Of a stretch of 64,000 nucleotides of DNA, positions 27,202 to 35,298 are shown in pieces. Source of the DNA: Betaproteobacteria bacterium HGW-Betaproteobacteria-3 (GTDB lineage: Bacteria > Pseudomonadota > Gammaproteobacteria > Burkholderiales > Burkholderiaceae_C); contig PHCI01000017.1 in NCBI GenBank assembly GCA_002842205.1, forward strand, positions 1-64,000. Direction: 5' to 3'. The position numbers and the translations under genes were made by a program. The notes beneath the pieces were generated by a model. It was not told the DNA's origin. It saw only the letters and a list, made by a program, of their open reading frames with translations, and searched no databases. How positions within the stretch are numbered: position 1 is the first letter of the stretch; every line of letters begins with the position of its first letter.

Positions 27202-28383
27202 TTACCAGCGGGTCACGACGGGATCAAAACCGGCTTTGGTCAGCGCCTGGGCACGCGCCGTCATCCAGGCCTGCTCAAACGCCTTGTCGTCGGCGTGCGA
27301 CGCGGCCTGCACCGCCTTCCATGCACTGGCCAACACCCGCTGACGTTCGATCAGACGGTCGTTGTGCGTCTGGTGCTCGGGCTTCCAGAGCCCCTTTTCC
27401 TTCCAGTAACGGATGGCGCCCTCGTGATAGGGCATCACCCAGGCGAAGTTCTGGCGTTCGACCGCCCAGCCCTGGTTGCCGGGTGCGGCATCCTTGTAGT
27501 CGTTGAACGTTTCGACCATGACCTTGGTCATCGCGTAGACGAGGGCCGGGTCCTGTTTGTCGTAGGTCATCAGCACCGGATAGGGGTAGGACGCCGACTC
27601 GACCTTGTGGTCCTTGTCGAGATCGGCACCTTCTGCGCCCATGAACGGGAAGAAGAACGGGGCCGTCTTGCTCATGCGCTCCCATCCGGCCTTGTCCTGG
27701 TGCGAAATGACGGGGTAGACAATGCCGCGCGGCGACTTGGCCAGCTGATACGCCTTGCCGGAGATGGACGAGGTGAACGCCACATCCGCCTGGCCATTGA
27801 TGACGCCGTCCATCGCCGCGCCGAACCCGCCGAAATCGACGCGCTTGACATCGTCCCAGGTCAGGTTGGCGAAGGCCAGAATCGCCGTGATGTTCTGGTT
27901 GAGCGACGGCGCGCCAATCACCCAGGCGACCCGCTTGCCCTTGAGGTCGGCCGCGGTCTTGATGCCGGAGTCCTTGGCCGCCACGGCCGTCAACACCTGG
28001 TCGGAGTTGTTCAGCAACAGGCTGCGCACGGGCTGCGGGCCCCAGGCGCGGGCACCAAACTCAAAAACGCCCTCCTGCGCCAGGTAGCTGCCGCCCACGC
28101 CGTTGGCCGAAAACTGCACCTGGCCTTCGCGGACCGGCAAGGTGCGCGACACGTCGTTCTTGCCCGGCAACACCCGCAGGTTCACGCCATAGCGCTGCTT
28201 GAGGGCGTTGCCGATGGCGACCGACTGGTTGTAGCCGCCGGAACCGACATCGTAGGCGCTCCACGCAAGGGTGGCGGAAAGGCCTGCCGGTGCGGGTTGC
28301 GCGGTTTGTGCGGCGCCCAGGCCGGGGGCCAGCGCAGCGACGAGTGCCATGGCCGCTCGCCGGGTGCACGTGTTCAGTTTCAT
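27202..28383 (-). CDS. TRAP transporter substrate-binding protein, TAXI family
   Basis: A 393-residue periplasmic protein with signal peptide MKLNTCTRRAAMALVAALAP (cleavage near AAQ). The mature part has AYDVGSGGYNQSVAIGNALK, the conserved TAXI ligand loop, and RTLPVREGQVQFSANGVGGS. AGGAG precedes the ATG at 28383. It is 124 bases upstream of the fused permease gene, on the same strand. Glutamate, succinate or other dicarboxylates are known ligands for other TAXI systems; nothing here identifies the substrate. Confidence 0.9.
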   Translation of the reverse strand: MKLNTCTRRAAMALVAALAPGLGAAQTAQPAPAGLSATLAWSAYDVGSGGYNQSVAIGNALKQRYGVNLRVLPGKNDVSRTLPVREGQVQFSANGVGGSYLAQEGVFEFGARAWGPQPVRSLLLNNSDQVLTAVAAKDSGIKTAADLKGKRVAWVIGAPSLNQNITAILAFANLTWDDVKRVDFGGFGAAMDGVINGQADVAFTSSISGKAYQLAKSPRGIVYPVISHQDKAGWERMSKTAPFFFPFMGAEGADLDKDHKVESASYPYPVLMTYDKQDPALVYAMTKVMVETFNDYKDAAPGNQGWAVERQNFAWVMPYHEGAIRYWKEKGLWKPEHQTHNDRLIERQRVLASAWKAVQAASHADDKAFEQAWMTARAQALTKAGFDPVVTRW

Positions 28384-28677
28384 GTTGCGTCTCCTGTGGG
28401 TGTGAGGTGTCGTGACACGACCAAGGCACACTAAAGGCTGAGAACGCAACCGTCAATTGGCAGAACCCTCGCCCGGGCGAAACCATGGGCCGAGGCCTAT
28501 CACGCTCGCGACAGTGTCGGCACCGAATGCACCTGAATCCGGTGGCTGGCGCCGTTGCCGAAGGTCCGGTGGGAAGCCGGGATCGCGCACTGGGACGGGA
28601 CAAAAAGGCCTTTTCGTTGGCAAATTTGCCTTGTATACTTTCGTCGCACGTTACAAGGTGTAGACGAGGGGGCAGTG

Positions 28678-29262
28678 ATGAAGCGTCTTTGGATACTGGC
28701 TACCACGTTGATGGTCACGGGTGCGCTGGCGCAGCAACCTCAGCGAACCATCCGCATTTGCGACAGCAGCGGCTGCTCGGAGCGCCCACGTAGCTCCGAG
28801 ACCTTCAATCCAGCCGCCGACACTGACCCGGAGGCCGAACGTCGCCTGGCCGGGCTGACTGAAGTCGCTAAAAAAGATCCTCGCGCTGCCTATGACCTGG
28901 GACTGAGGTACTTCCGCGGCGACGGCGTGCGCCAGGACAGTTACCAGGCCTTGCAGTGGATGCGCGACGCCGCCGAACGCGGCGATTTGCAGGCGCAGCT
29001 CGCCGTGGGCCGTTTTTACCTGATGGGCCTGGAGGAAATGGGCTCTGATCCGACCGAGGCCGAGAAATGGCTGTCCATGGCCGCAGGTCGGGGGAACAAG
29101 GAAGCGGCCTCGCTGCTGGCGGATGCACGCGCTGCCAAAAAGAAGAACCAGGCCGATTACCAGCGCTGGCTGGACGCTCGCCGCGCCGATTGGCGCGGCT
29201 ATTGGTACAGCGGCTACGCCTACCGCAGCTATTGGCGCGGCAACGGTTGGTATTTTTATTGA
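28678..29262 (+). CDS. Secreted Sel1-repeat protein
   Basis: A 194-residue protein with a signal peptide (MKRLWILATTLMVTGALA) and two to three Sel1-like helical repeats, e.g. YDLGLRYFRGDGVRQDSYQA and AEKWLSMAAGRGNKEAASLL. The C-terminus is rich in Tyr and Trp (DWRGYWYSGYAYRSYWRGN), like many periplasmic protein-interaction modules. GAGGGGG precedes the ATG. A -10-like TATACT at 28634-28639 with a palindrome GGCAAATTTGCC just upstream (28619-28630) marks a likely promoter. The 294 bases from 28384 to 28677 show no gene. Confidence 0.8.
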   Translation: MKRLWILATTLMVTGALAQQPQRTIRICDSSGCSERPRSSETFNPAADTDPEAERRLAGLTEVAKKDPRAAYDLGLRYFRGDGVRQDSYQALQWMRDAAERGDLQAQLAVGRFYLMGLEEMGSDPTEAEKWLSMAAGRGNKEAASLLADARAAKKKNQADYQRWLDARRADWRGYWYSGYAYRSYWRGNGWYFY

Positions 29263-29354
29263 TCCGGTTTGACCGGTCTGTCTCGGGCGCATCTGTCCTT
29301 TCAACGCGGCGCCTGCATTTTCACCCTCTGTCCATTTCCAGAAAGGCGATTCCC

Positions 29355-30188
29355 ATGCTCAAAAAATTCACTTCCCCCCGCTGCGGCGCGGTGGCCTTGA
29401 CGCTGGTGCTGGGCGGCTGCGCCGCGCCGCAAGGTGGTGGCCTGCTGTCCACCGGCACCAGTCCAACCGCCGTGACGGGTGGCGCCGCCGGGGGCACCAG
29501 CGCCGGCGCCGACGCCTCTTTGGAGCGTTGCAGCGCACCCCTGGGAACACTGGCCGTGGACGACGGCCGTGGCAAAGATTGGTACGCCAGTTTTGGCGCC
29601 GCCACCAAGATCACCACCATCGAACCACTGCTGCGCCTGGCCGTACAGCAGTCCAACTGCTTCGTGATCACTTCCATTGGCAACAACCGCACCGAAAGCA
29701 AGCTGTCCAACATCACCGACAAGCAGCGCAATTCGGGCGAGTTCCGGGCCGGATCGCAGCAGCAAAAAGGGCAGCGCGTGGCGGCCGACTATTTCATGGA
29801 GCCCTCCATCATCATCGACAACTCGTCCACCGGCAAGCTGGCCGGCGGGCTGGGCAGTCGGGTGGGCGGGCTTTTCGGTGCTGTCGCAGGCTCGCTGGAG
29901 TCCAAGGCTTCGGTGGTCACCTTGACGCTGTTTGACATCCGCTCCTCGGTGCAGATCGCAATCTCTGAGGGCAATTCCACAGCCACCAATTACGGCGCGG
30001 CACTGGGCGCGTTCGGTGGGGCCGGCGCAGCCGGTCTGGGCGGTTTCTCGCGCACCCCTGAGGGCAAAGCCACCGTGGCGGCGTTCGTGGACGCCTACAA
30101 CAGCATGGTGATCTCGCTGCGCAATTACAAGGCACAAGAAGTCAAGGGCGGCCTGGGCAAGGGCGGCACACTCAAGATCGGTCAATGA
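29355..30188 (+). CDS. CsgG/HfaB-like outer-membrane lipoprotein
   Basis: A 277-residue lipoprotein: signal peptide with lipobox LVLGGC (cysteine about residue 23), then a Gly/Thr-rich linker. The folded part resembles the CsgG/HfaB family: EPLLRLAVQQSNCFVITSIG, VAADYFMEPSIIIDNSSTG, and a VVTLTLFDIRSSVQIAISEG strand pair near a glycine-rich segment. CsgG forms curli secretion pores; other members have holdfast or unknown roles. No curli subunit genes are nearby, so curli secretion is not implied. It follows the Sel1 gene by 92 bases and ends at a terminator. Confidence 0.78.
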   Translation: MLKKFTSPRCGAVALTLVLGGCAAPQGGGLLSTGTSPTAVTGGAAGGTSAGADASLERCSAPLGTLAVDDGRGKDWYASFGAATKITTIEPLLRLAVQQSNCFVITSIGNNRTESKLSNITDKQRNSGEFRAGSQQQKGQRVAADYFMEPSIIIDNSSTGKLAGGLGSRVGGLFGAVAGSLESKASVVTLTLFDIRSSVQIAISEGNSTATNYGAALGAFGGAGAAGLGGFSRTPEGKATVAAFVDAYNSMVISLRNYKAQEVKGGLGKGGTLKIGQ

Positions 30189-30217
30189 TCCTTCGACTCG
30201 CTCGCCATACAGCAGGA

Positions 30218-30242
30218 AGCCTCCCCCTGCAGAGGCTTTTTT
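30218..30242 (+). terminator. Terminator after the CsgG-like gene
   Basis: Stem AGCCTC / GAGGCT (30218-30223, 30232-30237) with loop CCCCTGCA, followed by a run of T to 30242. Confidence 0.8.
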
Positions 30243-30298
30243 GCGTTCCGCTGCCTTGACGTGGTGCGCGGCACCCGGGCCAGTCCTCTGCCATCGGC

Positions 30299-30506
30299 TC
30301 AATAGCGGTTCGGATCGCCCGGACGCCGGTCCCGGTTGTCTGGCACGCCATCGCGATCCCGATCGCGGCTGTGATCGCGGTCCCGGTCCCGGTCGTGGCC
30401 CCGATCTCGGCCATACCCCCCCGCCACCATCGTACGGAACGTCATAGGCGATGAAGCCCGACACAAGGCGGGCCATCGCCAGGAGCAAAACAGCAACGAT
30501 TTTCAT
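30299..30506 (-). pseudogene. Small secreted Asp/Arg-rich protein gene interrupted by a frameshift at a G7 tract
   Basis: From the ATG at 30506 the frame encodes a signal peptide (MKIVAVLLLAMARLVSGF), then AYDVPYDGGGG, and thereafter becomes unlike any protein. At a run of seven G on the coding strand (30415-30422 region) another frame takes over and encodes YGRDRGHDRDRDRDHSRDRD followed by RDGVPDNRDRRPGDPNRY and a stop at 30299. Joining the two gives a protein of about 68 residues, similar in style to small secreted DRDGVPxxxDxRPxxPxRY proteins of betaproteobacteria. Either the gene is dead, the tract is phase variable, or the base count at the homopolymer is a sequencing error. Confidence 0.7.
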
Positions 30507-30698
30507 TATTTCTCGTGGACGCGCCATCACGCGTCGACCGGTTTTAGCGGGGAACCCTGTTACGGTCTGTGCGGCATCGCGCGAAGCGAGGCTGCAGCCC
30601 GGGGTCTGGCGGGCATCGCGCAGGCACTGGGCCGAAGAGGCGGCCGATGCCGCCGGGGCCCACGCATGCGCTGGCATGCGGCCGGCTGGCCGCGCGGT

Positions 30699-31460
30699 TT
30701 ACCGGCTTTTCGGCACGCGGACTGGCTTGAAAGGCACCTGGTACGCCCAGACCGGGCGCTCGCGGTCGCCTTGCAGCACCGCATCGGGCACCCAGCCGAC
30801 AGCGGGAAACTCCAGGCTCACCAGCCAGGCGCCGGGCTGCAGTTCGGCCGTCGCCTTGGTCATGGCGCGCGGCAGGCTCTCGGGCCGCTGGAACAGGTAG
30901 ACCATTTGATAGGGCCGCCAGTCGGCACGCCAGATGTCGCCCCGGCGCACCCGCGCCCAGGGGCAGCGCCAGGCGCAGAGCAGGCGCAGAGGCCAACTCC
31001 ATTCCAGCCCGTGCAGACGGGCCGCGGGGTACACCTGCCGCAGCGCCTTCAGGCCATCGCCCAGGCCGCAACCGGCCTCCAGCACGGGCGCGCCCTCGGG
31101 CAGCGGAACGGCAGCACCCAGCCCGCGCAGGCCGTTGCGCGGTGTGGGAAACAGCGGTGCATCACGCCAGGCGTTCAGGGGGTAGATCAGCAGCAGCAGC
31201 GCCAGCGGCAGCAGCCAGTGCCAGGCTTGCAGCGGCGCCACGCCGCTCAGGGCCAGCGACAGCGGAAACCCCGCACCGATGAAAACGCGGCGCCAGCCGG
31301 TGCGCCCCAGCACGCTGCCCGCCACGCCCACGCCGCAGGCCAGCAGCACCGCCATCAGCGCGGGCAGGCCCAGCCGCGCCAGCAGCACGAACGCGGCCCA
31401 GGCGACGGCCCAGACCAGCAGCGCCGGCAAGGGCCAAGGCAGGGAAAGCCGCCAGCGCAC
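30699..31460 (-). CDS. SAM-dependent methyltransferase with N-terminal membrane helices
   Basis: A 253-residue protein (GTG start). About four hydrophobic segments occupy residues 5-95 (LPALLVWAVAWAAFVLLARL and similar). A class I methyltransferase core follows, with motif I as VLEAGCGLGDGL and an acidic residue in HGLEWS. Motif-poor downstream strands give YQMVYLFQRPESLP. It is 17 bases after the parB stop and probably belongs to that transcript. The substrate is unknown; a membrane lipid, quinone or protein substrate is suggested by the anchor. Between this gene and 30507 nothing is recognised. Confidence 0.75.
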   Translation of the reverse strand: MRWRLSLPWPLPALLVWAVAWAAFVLLARLGLPALMAVLLACGVGVAGSVLGRTGWRRVFIGAGFPLSLALSGVAPLQAWHWLLPLALLLLIYPLNAWRDAPLFPTPRNGLRGLGAAVPLPEGAPVLEAGCGLGDGLKALRQVYPAARLHGLEWSWPLRLLCAWRCPWARVRRGDIWRADWRPYQMVYLFQRPESLPRAMTKATAELQPGAWLVSLEFPAVGWVPDAVLQGDRERPVWAYQVPFKPVRVPKSR

Positions 31461-31477
31461 CGCGCGTCCCCGCGCGC

Positions 31478-32470
31478 TCAGCCGACGCTGCGCGACAGCC
31501 GTTCGATCAGCCCGTTGAGCTCGTCCAGCGAGCCAAACTGGATGGCGAGTTCGCCCAGCTCCTCGGTGCGGCCGTGGCGCTTGACGCGCTTTTTGACGCG
31601 CACCTCGACCTCGGCGGTCAGCAGGTCGGACAGCTCTTCTTCCACCCGCTTCAGGTCGCGCGACTTTTCCTTCTTGGGCTTTTGCGGCACAAGGTTGAAC
31701 TCGGCGCTGAGCTTCTTGACCAGGCTCTCGGCCTCGCGCACCGACATCTTGCGCGCCGTGATCTGGTTGGCCGCCGTGATTTGCGTGGCGCGCTCCAGCG
31801 CCAGCAAGGCACGGGCGTGGCCCATGTCGAGGTCGCCGGCCATCAGCATGGTTTGCACCGGCTCGGCCAGGTTGAGCAGGCGCAGCAGGTTGCTGGCCGC
31901 GCTGCGCGAGCGCCCCACGGCCTGCGCCGCCTGTTCGTGAGTGAGCCCAAACTCCTTGATCAGGCGTTGCAGGCCTTGCGCTTCTTCAAGCGGGTTAAGG
32001 TCTTCGCGCTGGATGTTCTCGATCAGCGCCATGGCCGCGGCGGACTCGTCGGGCACGTCGCGCACCAGCACCGGCACGCTGTCCAGGCCCGCCAGCCGGG
32101 CCGCGCGGAAGCGCCGTTCGCCCGCGATGATCTCGTACACCGGCTGGTCGCGCTGGGCGGCACCGCGGGCCGAATCCGGCGACTGCTCGGCCTCCTGCCT
32201 GCGGCGCGCGCGGGACGCCTCGTCGCTCAGGCGGCGCACCAGAATCGGCTGCATGATGCCCTGGGCCTTGATGCTCTCGGCCAGCTCGTACAGTGCGCCT
32301 TCGTCCATGCGGGTGCGCGGCTGGTACACGCCGGGCACCAGGTCGCTCAGCAACAGCGAAGCGGGCAGGCCCGGGTTGGCGGGCGCCTCGGCGGCGCTGC
32401 CTTCCAGCACACGGGGGCCCAGCAGGGCTTCGAGGCCGCGGCCGAGGCCTTTGGGTTTTTTGGTGACCAT
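31478..32470 (-). CDS. parB: Chromosome-partitioning protein ParB (CTP-dependent clamp)
   Basis: A 330-residue ParB/Spo0J protein. The N-terminus KKPKGLGRGLEALLG is typical of chromosomal ParB and contacts ParA. The CTP-binding part includes LVPGVYQPRTRMDEGAL and EIIAGERRFRAARLAGL (GERRFRA box). The parS-reading HTH is near LTHEQAAQAVGRSRSAASNL, and the C-terminal dimer domain ends the protein. It binds the parS sites in rsmG and mnmG and loads SMC. Its ATG is one base after the stop of a RelE/ParE toxin gene, and its probable SD (GAAAGAGAC) lies within that gene. Confidence 0.96.
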   Translation of the reverse strand: MVTKKPKGLGRGLEALLGPRVLEGSAAEAPANPGLPASLLLSDLVPGVYQPRTRMDEGALYELAESIKAQGIMQPILVRRLSDEASRARRRQEAEQSPDSARGAAQRDQPVYEIIAGERRFRAARLAGLDSVPVLVRDVPDESAAAMALIENIQREDLNPLEEAQGLQRLIKEFGLTHEQAAQAVGRSRSAASNLLRLLNLAEPVQTMLMAGDLDMGHARALLALERATQITAANQITARKMSVREAESLVKKLSAEFNLVPQKPKKEKSRDLKRVEEELSDLLTAEVEVRVKKRVKRHGRTEELGELAIQFGSLDELNGLIERLSRSVG

Positions 32471-32471
32471 G

Positions 32472-32777
32472 TCAGATGTCTCTTTCGGTGTAGCCAGACT
32501 GGCGCTGGTGGCGAATGCGCAGCACGCGCACGGCCGGGCGGTGGGGCAAAAAACGGTACTTGACGAGGTAGCCGCTCTTGCCTCGGTGAAGGATCAGCTC
32601 GCGCAGACCGTCCTGCGTCGGTCGCCCGATGCCCGGTTGGTGGGTCAACACCTGTAAGCCGTCCAGTACAAAAGCCAGCAGTTCGGTCGCATTCGGGTCG
32701 CCCTGGGCCTGCAGGAAATCCGCCAGTTCTTCCAGATCGATCCAGGCATCTTCGGCCAGCTGGACAGTCGCGGGCAT
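32472..32777 (-). CDS. RelE/ParE-superfamily toxin
   Basis: A 101-residue toxin with the ParE/RelE fold: AEDAWIDLEELADFLQAQGD at the N-terminus, PGIGRPTQDGLRELILHRGK in the middle, and VKYRFLPHRPAVRVLRIRHQ at the end, the last matching the conserved VRILRVxHxRQ region. ParE members poison gyrase and RelE members cut mRNA; sequence alone does not decide. Its start overlaps the antitoxin stop by one base, and its stop is one base from the parB start. It is therefore embedded in the parA-parB operon. Confidence 0.88.
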   Translation of the reverse strand: MPATVQLAEDAWIDLEELADFLQAQGDPNATELLAFVLDGLQVLTHQPGIGRPTQDGLRELILHRGKSGYLVKYRFLPHRPAVRVLRIRHQRQSGYTERDI

Positions 32778-33067
32778 CAGCGCGCCACCGGACGCAGGGA
32801 CGGACGCTCGGGACGTTCGCCTCGCGCGCGGGCTTCAAAATAGGCCTGCACATCGGCCAGGTCATAGCCGCCGCGTGCGAGCATGTCCTGCTCGGCGGCC
32901 AGCGCATCTTGCGTGAACCGCTCGCGCAGCCGCGCCCGCTCGGACGCCTCGGCCAGGGTTTTGACCATGTAGGCATGGCTGGACAGGCCCTGCTTGCGGG
33001 CGTCTTCGTCGATGGCCGCCTTGAGATCGGCGGACAGTTTCAGGCTGGTGGCAATGGTGGGGCGCAT
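32777..33067 (-). CDS. Ribbon-helix-helix (CopG/ParD-like) antitoxin
   Basis: A 96-residue protein. MRPTIATSLKLSADLKAAID gives the RHH beta strand and first helix, ARKQGLSSHAYMVKTLAEA the second, followed by a charged C-terminal helix that should wrap the toxin. The start at 33067 is preferred over the upstream ATG because GAGGAG lies 6 bases before it. It overlaps the toxin gene by one base. Confidence 0.88.
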   Translation of the reverse strand: MRPTIATSLKLSADLKAAIDEDARKQGLSSHAYMVKTLAEASERARLRERFTQDALAAEQDMLARGGYDLADVQAYFEARARGERPERPSLRPVAR

Positions 33068-33079
33068 GTCGGACTCCTC

Positions 33080-33099
33080 GGTAGTCATTTTCAACTACC
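33080..33099. promoter_or_regulatory. Palindromic operator of the RHH/ParE module
   Basis: GGTAGT-N8-ACTACC (33080-33085, 33094-33099), 12 bases upstream of the antitoxin start and just upstream of its SD. Likely autoregulatory; a local promoter here would also feed parB. Confidence 0.55.
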
Positions 33100-33197
33100 T
33101 GCCAGGAAGTCTAGCACTGACGGCCGAATGAACCCCGGCGATCAAAGGGCGCCGACGCGCGCCACCGCCTTGAAAATGACAGCCGTTCGTTGCCATG

Positions 33198-33749
33198 TCA
33201 CCCCCGCGCATGGGCGCCGCAAAGTCCGGTCACAAGGCGGCGCCCTTCGGGCCAGTCGCCCAGCCCCGATTCGGCGTTGAGGTGCCCGGCCTCGCCGTGG
33301 TCCACAAAGCGGGCGCCCCAGGCGTCGGCCAGATGGCGGGCGCGCCCGAAACTGCAATACGGGTCGTTGCGGCTGCCCACCAGCACCGCCGGGAACGGCA
33401 GTTTTTGCAGCGGGATGGGCGCCCAGCCCGGCAGCACCGTGCGCAGGTCGTCGCGCTCCACGTCGCCGGGCGCCACCAGCAGCGCGCCCTGGACGCGGTG
33501 CGTGTGGCGCGAATGCGCGGCCCACGCCGCCACCAGAATGCAGCCCAGGCTGTGCGCCACCAGCACCTGGGGCGCGTCGCAGCCGAGCAGCACGTCTTCG
33601 AGCCGCGCCATCCAGTCGCCGCGCAGCGGGTGCATCCATTCGTGTTGCGCCACGCGCACGTCGCCATGCTGGCGCTCCCACAGGCTTTGCCAGTGGGTCG
33701 GGCCGGAGTTTTGCCAGCCCGGCAGGATGAGGACCCCGGATGTGCTCAT
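33198..33749 (-). CDS. RBBP9/YdeN-family serine hydrolase
   Basis: A 183-residue alpha/beta hydrolase of the RBBP9 family. VLILPGWQNSGPTHWQSLW is the family signature, the nucleophile is in LVAHSLGCILVA, the acid in VGSRNDPYCSF and the catalytic histidine in GEAGHLNAESGLGDWPEG. It lies between parA and the TA-parB segment on the same strand. Physiological substrate unknown. An element A copy lies directly upstream of the ATG. Confidence 0.88.
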   Translation of the reverse strand: MSTSGVLILPGWQNSGPTHWQSLWERQHGDVRVAQHEWMHPLRGDWMARLEDVLLGCDAPQVLVAHSLGCILVAAWAAHSRHTHRVQGALLVAPGDVERDDLRTVLPGWAPIPLQKLPFPAVLVGSRNDPYCSFGRARHLADAWGARFVDHGEAGHLNAESGLGDWPEGRRLVTGLCGAHARG

Positions 33750-33760
33750 CAGTTACTATA

Positions 33761-33810
33761 TTAATAGCAAACTATCGCCATTTGACGGGGGCTGAAGGCC
33801 AATTTCGTTC
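33761..33810 (+). repeat. Interspersed element A, copy 6
   Basis: TTAATAGCAAACTATCGCCA, TTTGACGGGGGCTGAAGGCC, AATTTCGTTC: one of the best-preserved copies. It lies between the parA stop and the hydrolase start inside the partition operon. Confidence 0.92.
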
Positions 33811-33824
33811 ATAAAATGGGTAAA

Positions 33825-34595
33825 TCACATGTTGCGGATGCGTTCGACCATCTCGGTGGCAAATTCGACGAACGCCTGGCTGCCCTTGGCCGCCGGGTCG
33901 AACACCACGCCGGGCAGGCCGTAGCTGGGTGCCTCGGCCAGCCGCACATTGCGCGGGATGACGGTGTTGAACACCTTGTCGCCAAAATGGCTCTTGAGCT
34001 GCTCGCTCACCTGCTGCTGCAGCGTGATGCGCGGGTCGAACATCACGCGCAGCAGGCCGATGATCTGCAGGTCGGCATTGAGGTTGGCGTGCACCTGCTT
34101 GATGGTGTTGACCAGATCGGTCAGGCCTTCGAGCGCAAAGTATTCGCACTGCATGGGCACGATCACGCCGTGCGCCGAGCACAGGCCGTTGAGTGTGAGC
34201 ATGCTCAAGGACGGCGGGCAGTCGATGAGCACGAAGTCGTAGTCGCCCGCCACCTCGGCCAGCGCGGTCTTGAGGCGGCGCTCGCGGTGGTCCAGCGCCA
34301 CCAGCTCCACTTCGGCACCGGCCAGTTCGCGGTTGGCGCCCAGCACGTCGTAGCCGCATTTTTCAGCGCGCGTGGCCGCCTCCTTGACCGAGGCCGATTC
34401 CAGCAGCACGTCGTACACGGTGAGCTCCAGCTTGCGCTTGTCCACGCCCGAACCCATGGTGGCGTTGCCCTGCGGGTCCAGGTCAATCATCAGCACCCGT
34501 TGCCCCACCTTGGCCAGACCGGCGGCGAGGTTGACGGTGGTGGTGGTTTTGCCGACGCCACCTTTTTGGTTGGCAACGCAGAAGATCTTGGCCAT
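33825..34595 (-). CDS. parA: Chromosome-partitioning ATPase ParA (Soj)
   Basis: A 256-residue deviant Walker ATPase. The N-terminal CVANQKGGVGKTTTTVNLAA holds the signature lysine, MIDLDPQGNATMGSG is Walker A', and FVLIDCPPSLSMLTLNGL Walker B. It lacks an N-terminal HTH, as in chromosomal Soj/ParA. It binds DNA non-specifically with ATP and moves ParB-parS complexes. It follows lysE by six bases and is separated from parB by a hydrolase gene and a TA module. Confidence 0.96.
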   Translation of the reverse strand: MAKIFCVANQKGGVGKTTTTVNLAAGLAKVGQRVLMIDLDPQGNATMGSGVDKRKLELTVYDVLLESASVKEAATRAEKCGYDVLGANRELAGAEVELVALDHRERRLKTALAEVAGDYDFVLIDCPPSLSMLTLNGLCSAHGVIVPMQCEYFALEGLTDLVNTIKQVHANLNADLQIIGLLRVMFDPRITLQQQVSEQLKSHFGDKVFNTVIPRNVRLAEAPSYGLPGVVFDPAAKGSQAFVEFATEMVERIRNM

Positions 34596-34601
34596 CTTGA
34601 A

Positions 34602-35216
34602 TTATTTGGAAATGGCCAGCTTGACGCCGAAGCCGATCAGGAACACGCCGGCGGTTTTTTCCAGCACACGGGCAATCAGGGGGTTGGCGCGCATGCGCTC
34701 GGCCAGGTGGTGGGTGAGCAGCACCACGATCAGGCCGTAGAGCAGCGTCAGCGCGGCGATGGTCGCGGCCATCACGCCGAAGGTGAGCAGGCCCTGGTGC
34801 CGCGCCGGGTCCACAAACAGCGGGAAGAACGCCATGTAAAACACAATGGCCTTGGGGTTGAGCAGCGTGATGGCCAGCGCCTGGCGAAAGAATTGGCGCG
34901 GCCGGATGTTCAGGATCGGCCGGGCCCCGGGCTTGGCCGTGAGCATCCGCAGCCCCAGCCAGGCCAGGTACGCGGCACCCAGCCACTGCACCGCTGAAAA
35001 CGCCGCCGGGTAAGCGGTGAGCAGCGCGGCCACGCCGGCCACGGCCAGCCACATCAGCACCTGGTCGCCCGCGATCAGGCCGAAGGTGGCGGCCAGCCCA
35101 CCGCGCACCCCACCCTTGCCGGTAGAGGTGATCAGCGCCAGATTGCCGGGGCCGGGAATCAGAAGGAAAACAACGATGGCGGCGACAAATGCGCCGTAGT
35201 CTGCGATGCCGAACAT
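34602..35216 (-). CDS. LysE/RhtB-family amino-acid exporter
   Basis: A 204-residue inner-membrane protein of about six helices. FLLIPGPGNLALITSTGKGG is the conserved PGP motif region at the first helix, and ALAITLLNPKAIVFYMAFFP the second signature. It likely exports an amino acid such as homoserine, threonine or leucine. It lies between rsmG and parA in the same operon, with no obvious link to partition. Confidence 0.92.
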   Translation of the reverse strand: MFGIADYGAFVAAIVVFLLIPGPGNLALITSTGKGGVRGGLAATFGLIAGDQVLMWLAVAGVAALLTAYPAAFSAVQWLGAAYLAWLGLRMLTAKPGARPILNIRPRQFFRQALAITLLNPKAIVFYMAFFPLFVDPARHQGLLTFGVMAATIAALTLLYGLIVVLLTHHLAERMRANPLIARVLEKTAGVFLIGFGVKLAISK

Positions 35217-35298
35217 GGGGAAGCCACTCCTGAGCGAGGGGTCGAGTTTACGCCGGGTTGCCCGCCGCCATGGAGGGCAGCGGGGTAGCGACTCAGCT

